The notes under the pieces were generated by a model, which was not told the DNA's origin, ran no database searches, and saw nothing but the letters and a program-made list of their open reading frames with translations. A DNA stretch of 64,000 nucleotides, taken from Synergistales bacterium (GTDB lineage Bacteria; Synergistota; Synergistia; Synergistales; Aminobacteriaceae). How positions within the stretch are numbered: the stretch's first letter is position 1; each line of letters begins with the position of its first letter. Shown here piece by piece: positions 8,916 to 17,477 of this stretch. The DNA is taken from assembly GCA_025997955.1 (NCBI GenBank), contig BNVH01000007.1, positions 1 to 64,000 on the forward strand, in the 5' to 3' direction. The position numbers were made by a program, and so were the translations under genes.

Positions 8916-9704
8916 TCATGATTTGCTTTGCGCGTCGTCCCAGATTCGCCAAGGCGCCTGTTTGCTGTCCCATAAGGAGTTCAGGTAAATGTTATCCCTA
9001 AGAGTGTCCATCGGGCGCCAGAAGCCGCTGTGCTTGAAAGCCGAGAGCTGCCCCTCGGACGCGAGGCGTTCGAGAGGTCCGGTCTCCCAAGGGGTTTCGT
9101 CGCCGCCCGCGATGTAGTCAAAGACCTCCGGCTCTAGCACAAAAAATCCGCCGTTTATCCAACCGCCGTCGCCGCGTGTTTTTTCCTGAAAGCGCAAAAC
9201 CTTGTCACCGCTTATCTCCGCGTGTCCGTAGCGTCCGGGCGGCTGCACGGCCAGCATCGTCGCGAATGTCTTGTTTTGATTGTGAAAGGCTATTTCCTCA
9301 TCCAACCTCACGTCCGCCACGCCGTCGCCGTATGTGAAGCAAAACGTCCCATTGACATAGGGCTTGACGCGCAGGAGACGTCCGCCAGTGGCCGTGTCGT
9401 CACCTGTGTCCACAAGCGTGACGCGCCAAGGCTCGGACGCGTTTTTGTGAACTTCCATACTCCCGTCCCTCATGTCGAATGTTATGTTGGACATATGGAG
9501 GCGGTAGTTGGCGAAATACTCCTTTATCATGTAACCCTTGTAGCCGAGGCATACGATGAAGTCGTTTATACCGTAATGCGAATACATCTTCATAATATGC
9601 CACAAAATAGGCCGTCCGCCCACTTCTACCAACGGCTTCGGCCTGATTATAGTTTCTTCCGTCATGCGGGTGCCGAGGCCACCCGCCAAGATTACGACTT
9701 GCAT
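8916..9704 (-). CDS. rfbF: Glucose-1-phosphate cytidylyltransferase
   Basis: Makes CDP-glucose from CTP and glucose 1-phosphate, the first step towards CDP-linked 3,6-dideoxyhexoses of surface polysaccharides. The 262 residues match the family length. The nucleotide-binding start VILAGGLGTRM is followed by RPKPLVEVGGRPILWHIM; FTYGDGVADV carries the metal-binding Asp, and GGFFVLEPEVFDYI and FWRPMDTLRDNIYLNSLW are typical of RfbF rather than of glucose-1-phosphate thymidylyltransferases. It stands alone: no CDP-glucose 4,6-dehydratase gene is beside it. Confidence 0.9.
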   Translation of the reverse strand: MQVVILAGGLGTRMTEETIIRPKPLVEVGGRPILWHIMKMYSHYGINDFIVCLGYKGYMIKEYFANYRLHMSNITFDMRDGSMEVHKNASEPWRVTLVDTGDDTATGGRLLRVKPYVNGTFCFTYGDGVADVRLDEEIAFHNQNKTFATMLAVQPPGRYGHAEISGDKVLRFQEKTRGDGGWINGGFFVLEPEVFDYIAGGDETPWETGPLERLASEGQLSAFKHSGFWRPMDTLRDNIYLNSLWDSKQAPWRIWDDAQSKS

Positions 9705-9746
9705 AACAATTCAACTCCTTGCCGCAAGCGAACCAGGCTATCTTGA

Positions 9747-9857
9747 CTACTCTTCGACGCCTACGGCTTTATTTCTGCCGGTGGTTTTGCCCGCGTAGAG
9801 ATTTTTGTCGGCTCGCTCTAAAAATTCGCTTATCTTCATGTCCAAAGTCGGGACAAC
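9747..9857 (-). pseudogene. Remnant of a GGDEF (diguanylate cyclase) C-terminus
   Basis: Read on the minus strand this short frame gives MKISEFLERADKNLYAGKTT followed by GRNKAVGVEE and a stop. That is the classic end of a GGDEF domain, where an Ala-Asp-x-x-Leu-Tyr helix is followed by Gly-Arg-Asn. The frame is closed by a stop at 9858-9860, and the cysteine synthase gene ends just beyond, so the catalytic part is gone. It is best read as a leftover of a deleted cyclase gene. Confidence 0.7.
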
Positions 9858-9861
9858 CTAT

Positions 9862-10827
9862 TCAGTCTTTCAGAGGATAGAGATCGGTGCTAAGGTATTT
9901 GAAGCCACTGTCGCAAATGACAACGGCGACAGTTTTGCCTTTCTCGGTTCCCTCAAGCAGCTTTCTGGCTGCGGCTACGTTGGCTCCGGCTGAGAACCCG
10001 CAGAAAATACCCTCCACGCTCGACAAAAGACGCGCGCTTTCTATCGCTTCTTCATCGGAAACGGAAACGCAACCGGTGATAAGTGAGCGATCCAGAAAGG
10101 GAACCTCTCGGGCGTACCCGCCTCCCTGAATATGGTGTCCCGCCTCTTCTTTGGGCTTCTCTCCGCTGTAGTAAGGAGCATTCGCGGGTTCGATCAGATA
10201 GCAGCGCGTTTTGGGATCATGTCGCCTCATGGCGGTCGCGATACCGACAAAACCACCGCCCGTCCCGACGAAATCGGCTATTGCGTCGATTTTTCCTTCC
10301 GACTGTTCCCACATCTCGTCACCTGTTGTCTCCTGAGCGGTCGCGTTGTCGGCGTTATGAAACTGTCCCACGCAAAAAGCTCCCAGCTCTTTGGTAAGAC
10401 GCTCCGTTTCCTTGATAACCAAATCCAAGTCCGCCGCGCTGACCTCCCCCGATTTAGACCCCGGCGCCTGATCCACCCTAACGACCTTAGCGCCAAACGC
10501 GTTGGAAACGCGCACTCTCTCAATCGAGTTGCCCTTGGACATAACAGCGATGAAGGGATAACCCAGAAGAGCGCAGACCAACGCTAAACCATTGCCCGTG
10601 TTCCCGCTCGTCTCCTCGATGACGGTCTGTCCGCGCCTCAGCAGGCCCTTACGCTCCGCCGAGCGGATCATACCGAGGGCTATACGGTCTTTTTTGCTGC
10701 CCGACGGGTTCAGGTTGTCCAATTTCGCGAGGATGCGCCCCTCTATTTTCCAGTGTTTCACAAGACGTTCGAGGTTGACGAGAGGTGTGTTGCCTATAGC
10801 TTCCAATATACTCCCCATCACTGCCAT
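9862..10827 (-). CDS. cysK: Cysteine synthase family PLP-dependent enzyme
   Basis: Fold-type II PLP enzyme of the O-acetylserine sulfhydrylase/cystathionine beta-synthase family, 321 residues. It starts with the family phrase IGNTPLVNL. The PLP lysine lies in NPSGSKKDR, where most cysteine synthases have Ser-Val-Lys-Asp-Arg. The substrate loop EETSGNTGNGLA and the phosphate-binding GTGGGF are present, and CDSGFKYLS matches the family C-terminus. The expected reaction is O-acetylserine plus sulfide to cysteine. No serine acetyltransferase is adjacent. O-phosphoserine or another amino donor cannot be excluded. Confidence 0.85.
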   Translation of the reverse strand: MAVMGSILEAIGNTPLVNLERLVKHWKIEGRILAKLDNLNPSGSKKDRIALGMIRSAERKGLLRRGQTVIEETSGNTGNGLALVCALLGYPFIAVMSKGNSIERVRVSNAFGAKVVRVDQAPGSKSGEVSAADLDLVIKETERLTKELGAFCVGQFHNADNATAQETTGDEMWEQSEGKIDAIADFVGTGGGFVGIATAMRRHDPKTRCYLIEPANAPYYSGEKPKEEAGHHIQGGGYAREVPFLDRSLITGCVSVSDEEAIESARLLSSVEGIFCGFSAGANVAAARKLLEGTEKGKTVAVVICDSGFKYLSTDLYPLKD

Positions 10828-11158
10828 ACGCGTATGCCCCCTAAAATAATATTAGTGAGATGCAATGCAATGCAATACACCACTACACAACACCATATTT
10901 TACTCATAAAACAACTCAATAATACTATAAATGGACTTGCTGTCAATGTTTATAAAATTTATGTATTAAATCACCATTAGTAATCCTATCGCTCCAACTT
11001 CGCCCTTTCCGCGCTGAAAGTATTGTTGAAACGTTGTCATGAACATAGCTTAAACCCTGTTCAACGAACAGTTCAGAGGGGTGTTATGTGTTTTTAGCCG
11101 CGGATTTGGGATTTCTCTTGACCTTTTGACAAAAAGCTGTAAAATGATTTATCGTGTT
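10828..11158. other. AT-rich intergenic region, no gene seen
   Basis: About 330 bases between the cysteine synthase start and tRNA-Pro. Near 10860-10876 the pentamer ATGCA is repeated three times in tandem. The rest is AT-rich and presumably holds the promoters for cysteine synthase (leftward) and the tRNA pair (rightward). I see no credible coding frame. Confidence 0.4.
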
Positions 11159-11236
11159 CGGGACGTAGCGCAGCCTGGCTAGCGCATCTGCATGGGGTGC
11201 AGGGGGTCGGAGGTTCGAATCCTCTCGTCCCGACCA
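11159..11236 (+). tRNA. tRNA-Pro (GGG)
   Basis: The acceptor arms CGGGACG and CGTCCCG pair fully, followed by A and an encoded CCA. The anticodon loop is ATGGGGT, giving anticodon GGG, which reads proline codons CCC and CCT. The T-arm GGAGG-TTCGAAT-CCTCT is present. It is followed after about 50 bases by tRNA-Ser. Confidence 0.93.
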
Positions 11237-11288
11237 TTTTTGTTCATTGATAAAATCAAAAATCAAGTTCCAACCAAGATTCAGATAT

Positions 11289-11376
11289 GGAGGACTGGCC
11301 GAGTGGTCGATGGCGGCTGACTTGAAATCAGTTGAAGTGTAAGCTTCCAGGGGTTCGAATCCTCTGTCCTCCGCCA
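11289..11376 (+). tRNA. tRNA-Ser (TGA)
   Basis: An 88-base class II tRNA with a long variable arm. The acceptor arms GGAGGAC and GTCCTCC pair fully, followed by G and an encoded CCA. The anticodon loop CTTGAAA gives anticodon TGA, reading serine TCA and related codons. It probably shares a transcript with tRNA-Pro upstream and ends at the terminator at 11406. Confidence 0.95.
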
Positions 11377-11405
11377 TAAGACAGAAAAAGCAAGTTTAAT
11401 ACAGT

Positions 11406-11440
11406 AAAAAAAGCCCGCTGAGAAGCGGGCTTTTTGCTTT
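11406..11440 (+). terminator. Rho-independent terminator after the tRNA pair
   Basis: A perfect hairpin, GCCCGCT-GAGA-AGCGGGC, flanked by a run of A on the left and TTTTTGCTTTT on the right. It sits 30 bases past tRNA-Ser. Confidence 0.9.
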
Positions 11441-11453
11441 TCCTGTCACAAAT

Positions 11454-11520
11454 AATCAGCATTCAAGCCTATCTATGTGCCAACAATGGGCGGACTGGTT
11501 AGACGGTTTGAACGCTGATT
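11454..11520. repeat. Inverted repeat overlapping a promoter
   Basis: The arms AATCAGCATTCAA (11454-11466) and TTGAACGCTGATT (11508-11520) match over 12 of 13 positions as an inverted repeat, with a 41-base interval. The right arm covers the -35 box of the promoter at 11508-11536, so the pair could be a two-site operator or a structural element. Confidence 0.5.
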
Positions 11521-11536
11521 GACGGCGTTATATGAT
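11508..11536 (+). promoter_or_regulatory. Promoter of the coiled-coil membrane protein gene
   Basis: TTGAAC (11508-11513) and TATGAT (11531-11536) are spaced by 17 bases, about 26 bases upstream of the chosen ATG. The -35 box lies inside one arm of an inverted repeat. Confidence 0.5.
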
Positions 11537-11561
11537 AAAATACGGCCAAGGGGGGTGTTTT

Positions 11562-11933
11562 ATGGTAATGGAGACGGCGGAGCGCGGCGCGGCGATAGAG
11601 CGGGAGCGGGGAGTATTCACAGATAATCTAATCCCTGAAAGGGTTTTTAATTCCGAAATGAAGCGCGTTGATTCCACGCTTGTAGGGATTGAAAAGACTC
11701 TTGACAAGATAGGCGCGAGGTTAGACAAAATGGAGGCCAAAATTGAGGGCGTTCGTAGTGAACTAAGCGCGGATATAAAAGAAGTTCGTTTTGGTTTGAG
11801 CGACAAGTTTGATGAGCGTTTCGATAAGGTAAACGCGCGGGTTGACAGAGTAGAGGCGCTTTTATGGGGTATTCTGAGCACTGTAGTTGTTTCGATTATC
11901 GCGCAGATTGCTCTCAGGTATGTTGAGGGGTGA
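11562..11933 (+). CDS. Small coiled-coil protein with a C-terminal membrane anchor
   Basis: Not a family I can name with certainty. The chosen ATG follows GGGGGG at good spacing and gives 123 residues. Residues about 30-95 are charged with a regular hydrophobic spacing (STLVGIEKTLDKIGARLDKM, then SDKFDERFDKVNARVDRVEA), a clear coiled coil. The last 25 residues (LLWGILSTVVVSIIAQIALRY) form one membrane helix. The layout resembles CCDC90/DUF1640-like or XhlA-like membrane coiled-coil proteins, common as small genes beside tRNAs and mobile DNA. It stands alone, with its own promoter and a terminator at 12017. Confidence 0.65.
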   Translation: MVMETAERGAAIERERGVFTDNLIPERVFNSEMKRVDSTLVGIEKTLDKIGARLDKMEAKIEGVRSELSADIKEVRFGLSDKFDERFDKVNARVDRVEALLWGILSTVVVSIIAQIALRYVEG

Positions 11934-12016
11934 GGGGATAGAACGCCGCTGTATTTGTTGTGTAGACCTTTAAGCGGTAGTCCCTTGGCGCCGAACATCT
12001 GAGTAGTTACAAATAA

Positions 12017-12034
12017 GGAGGGCTCGCGCCCTCC
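12017..12034. terminator. Bidirectional terminator between convergent genes
   Basis: A perfect hairpin, GGAGGGC-TCGC-GCCCTCC, followed by TTT on the plus strand and with AAATAA on the other side. It lies between the coiled-coil gene (rightward) and phoU (leftward), and could serve both. Confidence 0.7.
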
Positions 12035-12059
12035 TTTCGTAATCCTCTTCGATGTAACT

Positions 12060-12839
12060 CTAAACCCGACCGGTTACGGGTTTTTCCTTATGTTTGTCTT
12101 CATCTTTGTTTTTTTCCAACAATTCCCCCTTGTCCATGAAGTAGACGCGCCCGGCCATGTTCGAGACGTGGTCGCCCACGCGCTCTAAGTGGCGCGATAT
12201 CCACATCTGCCCCGTGAGGGAGTGAAGCCTTTCCGCGTTGAGGACTCTTCTCTCGGCGTCTTCCGCTGGGTTGTTTATCCATGACGCCATGAGAGCTATG
12301 AAATTACTTATAACCTCGGCGTAATGCCTGTCGACCAAATTGTCGCGGCGGCATATTTCGCCGCATATGTCGCCGTTAGACGTCCTAAACGCCTCTAAGA
12401 CATCTCTCAGCATGGAAGAGGCGATGTCCGCCATGTCCACAAGGTTTTGAGATATGGGAAAACGCGAATATTTCCGCAACTCTTTGGCCCAGCGAGCTAT
12501 GTTTACGGCCTCGTCCCCTATTCGTTCGAGATCTGTCATTGTTTTGATAGTGGCGAATATAAAGCGAAGCTCGTTCCTAACCGGTTGACGCATAGCTATA
12601 GAGCGCAGACACTCAAGGTCGCCCTCCTCGTTCAGCGCGTCTATCTCGTCGTCGTCGTTCTCTACCGCCTTAGCGAGCGCATCGTTCGCTGTTATTATAG
12701 CCTCCATAGCGCGAGACAGAGAGTCTTCCGCCTTATGTCCCATTTTCATAACCAATTTCACGATGCGATCTTTATCGGAAGCGTATAGATAAGATTCAAC
12801 AGGTTTGTCTTTATTCGTCAATGTTTTCGTAGTGTTCAT
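12060..12839 (-). CDS. phoU: PhoU-domain protein
   Basis: Helical regulatory protein with two PhoU repeats, 259 residues from the ATG at 12839; a GTG four codons upstream is an alternative start. Repeat one holds the metal-binding acidic motif ERIGDEAVNIA and repeat two holds ERVGDHVSNMA, both in the ExxxD form of the family. The C-terminal tail is rich in Lys and Glu. The gene overlaps the end of the Na/Pi transporter gene upstream, which itself carries a PhoU-like tail. Members of this family tune phosphate uptake and signalling through PhoR or by acting on the transporter. With no pst genes nearby, action on this transporter is the simplest reading. Confidence 0.85.
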   Translation of the reverse strand: MNTTKTLTNKDKPVESYLYASDKDRIVKLVMKMGHKAEDSLSRAMEAIITANDALAKAVENDDDEIDALNEEGDLECLRSIAMRQPVRNELRFIFATIKTMTDLERIGDEAVNIARWAKELRKYSRFPISQNLVDMADIASSMLRDVLEAFRTSNGDICGEICRRDNLVDRHYAEVISNFIALMASWINNPAEDAERRVLNAERLHSLTGQMWISRHLERVGDHVSNMAGRVYFMDKGELLEKNKDEDKHKEKPVTGRV

Positions 12840-14442
12840 CGGTTTTCTCACCCGCCTTATCCCGAATCAGCACATCTCCGCTCGCCGCTTCTATAGCGCC
12901 GCGCAAAATACGCGTTTCCGCCGTCACAAAATCAAGCAGCGCGGAGTTTTCACGCCGTCCCGTCTCTCCGCCAAGCAGGCGCGTCCTGACAAACGCGACC
13001 ACTTTTCCGAAATCGTCCTTGCCCGTAGACGCTCTCTTGACGAGGTCGGCATCGCCTAAAGCAAAGGCGTGAAACGCGTCTCTCACTGTTCTCATAAAAA
13101 GCGCCGCCATTTTGTCCCACTCGGCTCGGGTCATCTCGCCCGCCAAGGTTTTGAGGCCGCCCTTTTTTATCTGTTTACGAAATCGCTGCGTAACGACGTG
13201 CGACACCTCGCGCAGTGATAGCATAGCGTAAGATGTCGAGCGATATTCAAGCTCCGTGACAGGGTCTACCGCGACAGATGGCGGGTGAATGGCGTACATA
13301 TACCGCTCGCAGGCCTCCGTAAGTTCCTTTATTCCGTCGGGCAGGATTTTCTCGAGCTCGTCGCCCGTTTTGTCGCGATAAAGAAGGGCTTGCAAAAGAG
13401 CCTCTATGTAGTTGCAGAGACGAATCATTTCTTTGGCCAAAAGGCGCGTGGCCAAAGACGGAATCTCCAGCATTTTCTCGTCGAGGTAGAGCGGGTTGCC
13501 GAGGTCGATTTTTTGTATTTTTGAGAGCAGGTAAACGCTCCAGTTGCTGAGGATTTGAGGCCAGAGGTAGAAAATGGCCGCGTTGAAAATAACTAAAAGC
13601 ACCTGAGCCAAAACTATATTTGTAGGCATGGCAAACCCGATGCGCGCCAAAAAAGACTCCGATGTCGGCACTAAGGGTATAAACGCCACCGTGCCAACGA
13701 GCTTATATAAAAACGTGGACAATCCGAGTATTCTGGCGTTGCGGCGTCCGCCCATAGCGGCTAAGAGCATGGTTACGGTGCTTCCGAGGTGAGATCCAAG
13801 CGCTACGGGAAATATTGAGCTTACCGGCAGCGCCCCGCTCATCGCTACCGTGACGGCGACGCCCATCACCGACGCCGAGCTTTGCAAAATCGCGGTCCCC
13901 ACGAGAGCCGTGAAAAACATTGTGACCGGCCCTATACCGATAACGGCGTCTCTGACGGACTGCTGATTCAAAAGCGGGTCTACGCCGAGCTTCAATAAAA
14001 GCATTCCCAGCAGAATCAAAGCCAACGCCCTAAACACGCCGCCGACCTTCTTTGTCTTGCCTCCTCCAAACTGGATCATCAGATAGCTCACGGTTACGAG
14101 CAGCGGCGACAGTCTCACTATGTCGAGGCTTATCAAAAACGTCACGAACGTCCCGCCTATGCTCGCCCCCATCATGACAACGACGGCGCCGGCCAAAGAC
14201 AGCATGCCTACATCCGCAAGGCTTATGGCGATAGACGTCGATACCGTACTGCCTTGCGCTACGGCGGCTAACGCCGCGCCGAAAAGCATGGCGTTCGGTT
14301 TTTTGCGCGTATAAAGGCTCACAGCCTCACGGAAAGACGCGCTGAACGCGGCGCGAAAGGCGTCCGTCGATTGGGACGCCCCGTACAAAAACAGGCAAAT
14401 TCCGCCGAGTATATTTATGATGTGGTAAAAATATTGCGACAT
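12811..14442 (-). CDS. Na+/phosphate cotransporter, NptA family, with PhoU-like tail
   Basis: Inner-membrane Na/Pi cotransporter of the SLC34-like family, 543 residues. The first 310 residues are hydrophobic with about eight to nine helices and contain the two duplicated QSS-type motifs of the family: AVAQGSTVSTSIAISL near residue 60, where one Gln-Gly-Ser replaces Gln-Ser-Ser, and ILQSSASVMGVAVTV near 190. Residues about 340-540 are a cytoplasmic PhoU-like helical domain. It is translated with the PhoU protein downstream (overlapping genes) and starts one base after the stop of the AlbA-like gene upstream, so all belong to one leftward unit. Confidence 0.88.
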   Translation of the reverse strand: MSQYFYHIINILGGICLFLYGASQSTDAFRAAFSASFREAVSLYTRKKPNAMLFGAALAAVAQGSTVSTSIAISLADVGMLSLAGAVVVMMGASIGGTFVTFLISLDIVRLSPLLVTVSYLMIQFGGGKTKKVGGVFRALALILLGMLLLKLGVDPLLNQQSVRDAVIGIGPVTMFFTALVGTAILQSSASVMGVAVTVAMSGALPVSSIFPVALGSHLGSTVTMLLAAMGGRRNARILGLSTFLYKLVGTVAFIPLVPTSESFLARIGFAMPTNIVLAQVLLVIFNAAIFYLWPQILSNWSVYLLSKIQKIDLGNPLYLDEKMLEIPSLATRLLAKEMIRLCNYIEALLQALLYRDKTGDELEKILPDGIKELTEACERYMYAIHPPSVAVDPVTELEYRSTSYAMLSLREVSHVVTQRFRKQIKKGGLKTLAGEMTRAEWDKMAALFMRTVRDAFHAFALGDADLVKRASTGKDDFGKVVAFVRTRLLGGETGRRENSALLDFVTAETRILRGAIEAASGDVLIRDKAGEKTDEHYENIDE

Positions 14443-14443
14443 T

Positions 14444-15610
14444 TCACTGACGGAGGGCCAAAACCGGATAGCCTTGAGGCTGGTCTAAGTATGACGGCAG
14501 GACTTTTAAGGGCTGATCTTCTGACAAAATCGGTTTTGGCCGCGACTCGCCCAAATTGAGCGTGGTCGAGGTCCGTATCTCAAGAGTGTCTAAAGAGATA
14601 TGAAAATTTTCGTCGCATGCCCTTATGATCTCAAGCCCCCCCAAACTCGAAATCCCGGCCGAGGCAAAAATACGCTCGCTTCGCAGGTTTCGCGCGTCAA
14701 GCCGCGCGTCTGAGCAAAAACGCGGAAGCCCATGAGCGCGGAAGGTCAAAGATTCATCGCTCAATTCTATCTCGATATTGCCGCTGTCGTAGTCGGCTCC
14801 TATAAAAGCCATTAAAAAACATTCCCGCACGGCGTTCAGGCAAACCATTGAGGGCTCAAGAAAATCCAAGATGGGCGGTAGCATATTCGTCCAAGCTGAC
14901 CAGAGATTATGGGCAGTCTGAACCTTTATGCCCTTGAATCTTTTTATCGGGCGCGCGCGCACGAGGGGCTTATTGCGCTTGTCAAACACGGAAGGCAGGC
15001 CTAATATCAGCTGTCCGGCTTTGGTCACTTGCCCGTCTTCGTCAGTCACAAGGGTGCGCTTTAAGAAGTTCTCATTGCTCAGCGAACTCCACTCCGGACG
15101 TAGCGATGTAACGGACGCGCGATATGACGAGACGCTGTCGTCGTCAAGAGCGGTTGCGTCAAGAGCGGTCGCGTAGTCGTCGCGCGAGGACTCAAGAGCG
15201 TCCAACGCCATGCTGAATCTGGCGTTTTGCCCTGAGACGACGTTGTTTTCCTCTATGCGGCGATACACCAAAACCCCGCCGGCTTGCCCCTCGTCCCCAG
15301 CCACCGATATTGGGCGTAAAAACCAGCTCGCCGGCTCGACTCTTGCCGCTAGAAGGGCTCTATCGCCGTCGCTCAGAGTTTGAAAAAAAGACACCGGGTT
15401 TGCGCTGATTTTTTCTTTGTCGCTTAGACGCGCGCGCAATCTCTCTATAAGAGAAGTTGTGTTATTCGCGCTCAGTATGACCCAGCCGCCGTCGCCGTTG
15501 GCCATCGCCGCGCAAGTAGCCAAAAAGTCGCGCTCTCCGTCGTCCAAAAAGACTCGGTCGTTACCCTCCGTTTGGGTTAGGAATTCCTCAAGTGTCGGCA
15601 TATGCTTCAC
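14444..15610 (-). CDS. AlbA-like/ATPase-like protein of unknown role
   Basis: 388 residues. The start used is a GTG whose bases overlap the stop of the upstream kinase gene; an ATG three codons on is equally possible. I cannot give a confirmed function. The start (LEEFLTQTEGNDRVF, then LATCAAMANGDGGWVILSA) looks like a degenerate AlbA_2 (Schlafen-type) domain, with its Ala-x-Ala-Asn-x-x-Gly-Gly motif. The middle has FLKRTLVTDEDGQVTKAGQL, close to the 'ltnAGLLLFG' stretch of RecG-like regulators. The final part (LNAVRECFLMAFIGADYDSG, then SLTFRAHGLPRF) recalls the HATPase_c_4 domain, but the catalytic His-Arg-Asp-Tyr of that domain reads Gly-Ala-Asp-Tyr. A regulator that lost ATP binding is plausible. 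Confidence 0.5.
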   Translation of the reverse strand: MKHMPTLEEFLTQTEGNDRVFLDDGERDFLATCAAMANGDGGWVILSANNTTSLIERLRARLSDKEKISANPVSFFQTLSDGDRALLAARVEPASWFLRPISVAGDEGQAGGVLVYRRIEENNVVSGQNARFSMALDALESSRDDYATALDATALDDDSVSSYRASVTSLRPEWSSLSNENFLKRTLVTDEDGQVTKAGQLILGLPSVFDKRNKPLVRARPIKRFKGIKVQTAHNLWSAWTNMLPPILDFLEPSMVCLNAVRECFLMAFIGADYDSGNIEIELSDESLTFRAHGLPRFCSDARLDARNLRSERIFASAGISSLGGLEIIRACDENFHISLDTLEIRTSTTLNLGESRPKPILSEDQPLKVLPSYLDQPQGYPVLALRQ

Positions 15611-17247
15611 ACGTCCAAACAGCTTCCGCCGATAAATTCTCTTATGACGGAGTTGTTGGGTATACCCTCGGATTGTATGGCCGGTACGAATTTCAGTATA
15701 TTGAGTAGCCTTTGCGCTTCTCCAAACATTGGAGAGTTTTCTCTGACCGTATGCAAAACCGGCTCGACATAGCTCTTGAGAGCCCCGAGCTCGTAGGGCA
15801 AAGCCGAGTTGAACATCATGTCGGCTCTGTTTTGAAACGGAAAAATATAGCGCCGGGCGCCTTTGATAACCTTAGGGTAAATTTCGAGCGTAGTCTCGGC
15901 GGACTTGCCGCGTGTGCGGTGGTCGCGGATTATACGCCGCAAAAGGCGATTGTCGCTCGTGCTGGTGCGGTTGTGCGGGTCTATGCAAATACCCGTAAGG
16001 GGCGAAACGAAAACGGAAAAACGGCTGTCGTCGGGGAGCATAGTCAAGATTTTGTCGTTTAGGCCGTGAATGCCCTCCATTATAAGTATCTCGTCCGCGC
16101 CGAGCTTTATGTGTTTGCCCGGGTCTTTCTTGCCGAGCGCGAAATTGTAGACGGGAGTGACTACTTCCTCTCCGCGCAAAATGCCGGTCAAGTTGCTCTC
16201 TAAAAGCCGCAAATCAAGGGCTTCGAGTATCTCGTAGTCGTAGTCGCCGTTTTCATCTATTGGGGTCTGGTCGCGTTCGAGGTAATAATTATCAAGCGGC
16301 AAGGTGACGGGCTTTTTGCCGCATACCATAAGCTGAATTTTGAGACGCTCGGAAAAGGTAGTCTTGCCCGAGCCCGATGGGCCCGCTATCGTCACGACTT
16401 TGATCAAGGGATTAGCGACTATGCTCTCGGCTATTTGGCCGAGGCGCTGCGAGTGAAAGGCCTCGGATATGAGTATGAGCTCTTGCGAACGCCCCTCGGC
16501 GACTTGCTGATGAAGGTTGCTTAAATAATTGAGGTTTAGGACTTTCAGCCATCGCGCGAAGTCGAAGAACACGTCCCCAAGCCTCGTATCCGCCCTGAAC
16601 GGCAGAGCGCTGTCGGGCGACTCCTCTGTCGGGAACTGCAACATTATACCGTGAGAAAACTGCGCTATATCAAAGTATTTCAGGATGCCGGTAGAAGGCG
16701 CTAAGGTCGCGCAAAAATACCCGTACCTTGTGCCGCAGCGGTAAACCTCCACCGGGTCGAGGTTCGCTCTGACGAAAAGCTCCGCTATCTCGGGCTCGCC
16801 CTGCTCTTCAAATACACGCTGGGCCTTGTCCACCGGCAGAAGTTTGCGGATTATGGGCACGTTTTGATTTACAAGCTCGCTAATGGCCGCGTGAAGCCTG
16901 TACGCGTCAGACTGCGTGGCGTCCCCGTCCTCGAATTCCCAGTAGTGCCCCTCGCCTATAGAATGCCGCAAGATAGCCTTGCGCCCAAGCGCGTGAGCGC
17001 AAGCTATAGTAAACACGAAGTCCAAAGAGCGGCGATATATCCAAAGCCCCTCCTCGGAACGCGTGGTTATGAACTCGGCGTCCGTGTCGTCCTCGACCGT
17101 CCACTCCAAGGGGCGCGCGTAATTATTGACCCGCCAAGCTACAACCCCGTCTACTTGGATATTCAACTCCGCGGCCGCGACTCTGCCGGATATCGGAGAT
17201 TCCCCGGTCACATATCTTCCGTCTTTGAATTTAATGGTAAAAGCCAT
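15607..17247 (-). CDS. Uridine kinase-like nucleoside kinase with N-terminal TGS/ThrRS-like region
   Basis: 546 residues. The C-terminal half is a P-loop phosphoribulokinase/uridine kinase domain: Walker A GPSGSGKTT near residue 290, then LDNYYLERDQTP, and IMEGIHGLND, all typical of Udk-type enzymes. The N-terminal half matches the fused form found in anaerobes, in which a TGS-like and threonyl-tRNA-synthetase second additional domain-like region (ACAHALGRKAIL, then EGHYWEFE) precedes the kinase. The expected reaction is phosphorylation of a nucleoside such as uridine; the real substrate of the fused family is not settled. It is the first gene of a leftward unit with the AlbA-like protein, transporter and PhoU. 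Confidence 0.85.
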   Translation of the reverse strand: MAFTIKFKDGRYVTGESPISGRVAAAELNIQVDGVVAWRVNNYARPLEWTVEDDTDAEFITTRSEEGLWIYRRSLDFVFTIACAHALGRKAILRHSIGEGHYWEFEDGDATQSDAYRLHAAISELVNQNVPIIRKLLPVDKAQRVFEEQGEPEIAELFVRANLDPVEVYRCGTRYGYFCATLAPSTGILKYFDIAQFSHGIMLQFPTEESPDSALPFRADTRLGDVFFDFARWLKVLNLNYLSNLHQQVAEGRSQELILISEAFHSQRLGQIAESIVANPLIKVVTIAGPSGSGKTTFSERLKIQLMVCGKKPVTLPLDNYYLERDQTPIDENGDYDYEILEALDLRLLESNLTGILRGEEVVTPVYNFALGKKDPGKHIKLGADEILIMEGIHGLNDKILTMLPDDSRFSVFVSPLTGICIDPHNRTSTSDNRLLRRIIRDHRTRGKSAETTLEIYPKVIKGARRYIFPFQNRADMMFNSALPYELGALKSYVEPVLHTVRENSPMFGEAQRLLNILKFVPAIQSEGIPNNSVIREFIGGSCLDV

Positions 17248-17477
17248 AACAGTATGTCAACCCCTTGTAAATACTGTGTTCTTTGGCCAAACTTTTATTT
17301 TGTGCAAAAAATTCAACTCGCTCGGGACCCACGCGCCGATTTTTGTTTTTTAACACCCCTTTATAATATCCTTAAATTCAATAAATCTCAACATTTTTCG
17401 CGGTCTCCAAAGCCCGCTTAGGAATGGTGATATAATGTTTCATGAAACAAAATAGAAAATGTCCGGGAGGTGGGGCA

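Noticed and set aside
11084..11377. A 97-codon frame on the minus strand
   Set aside because: It reads through both tRNA genes in antisense (phrases such as REDSNLRP and EDRGFEPL); this is the well-known false protein produced by translating tRNA regions.
12811..12851. GTG at 12851 as phoU start
   Set aside because: It is possible, but the ATG at 12839 has a GGTGAG-like site at better spacing; the choice changes four residues only.
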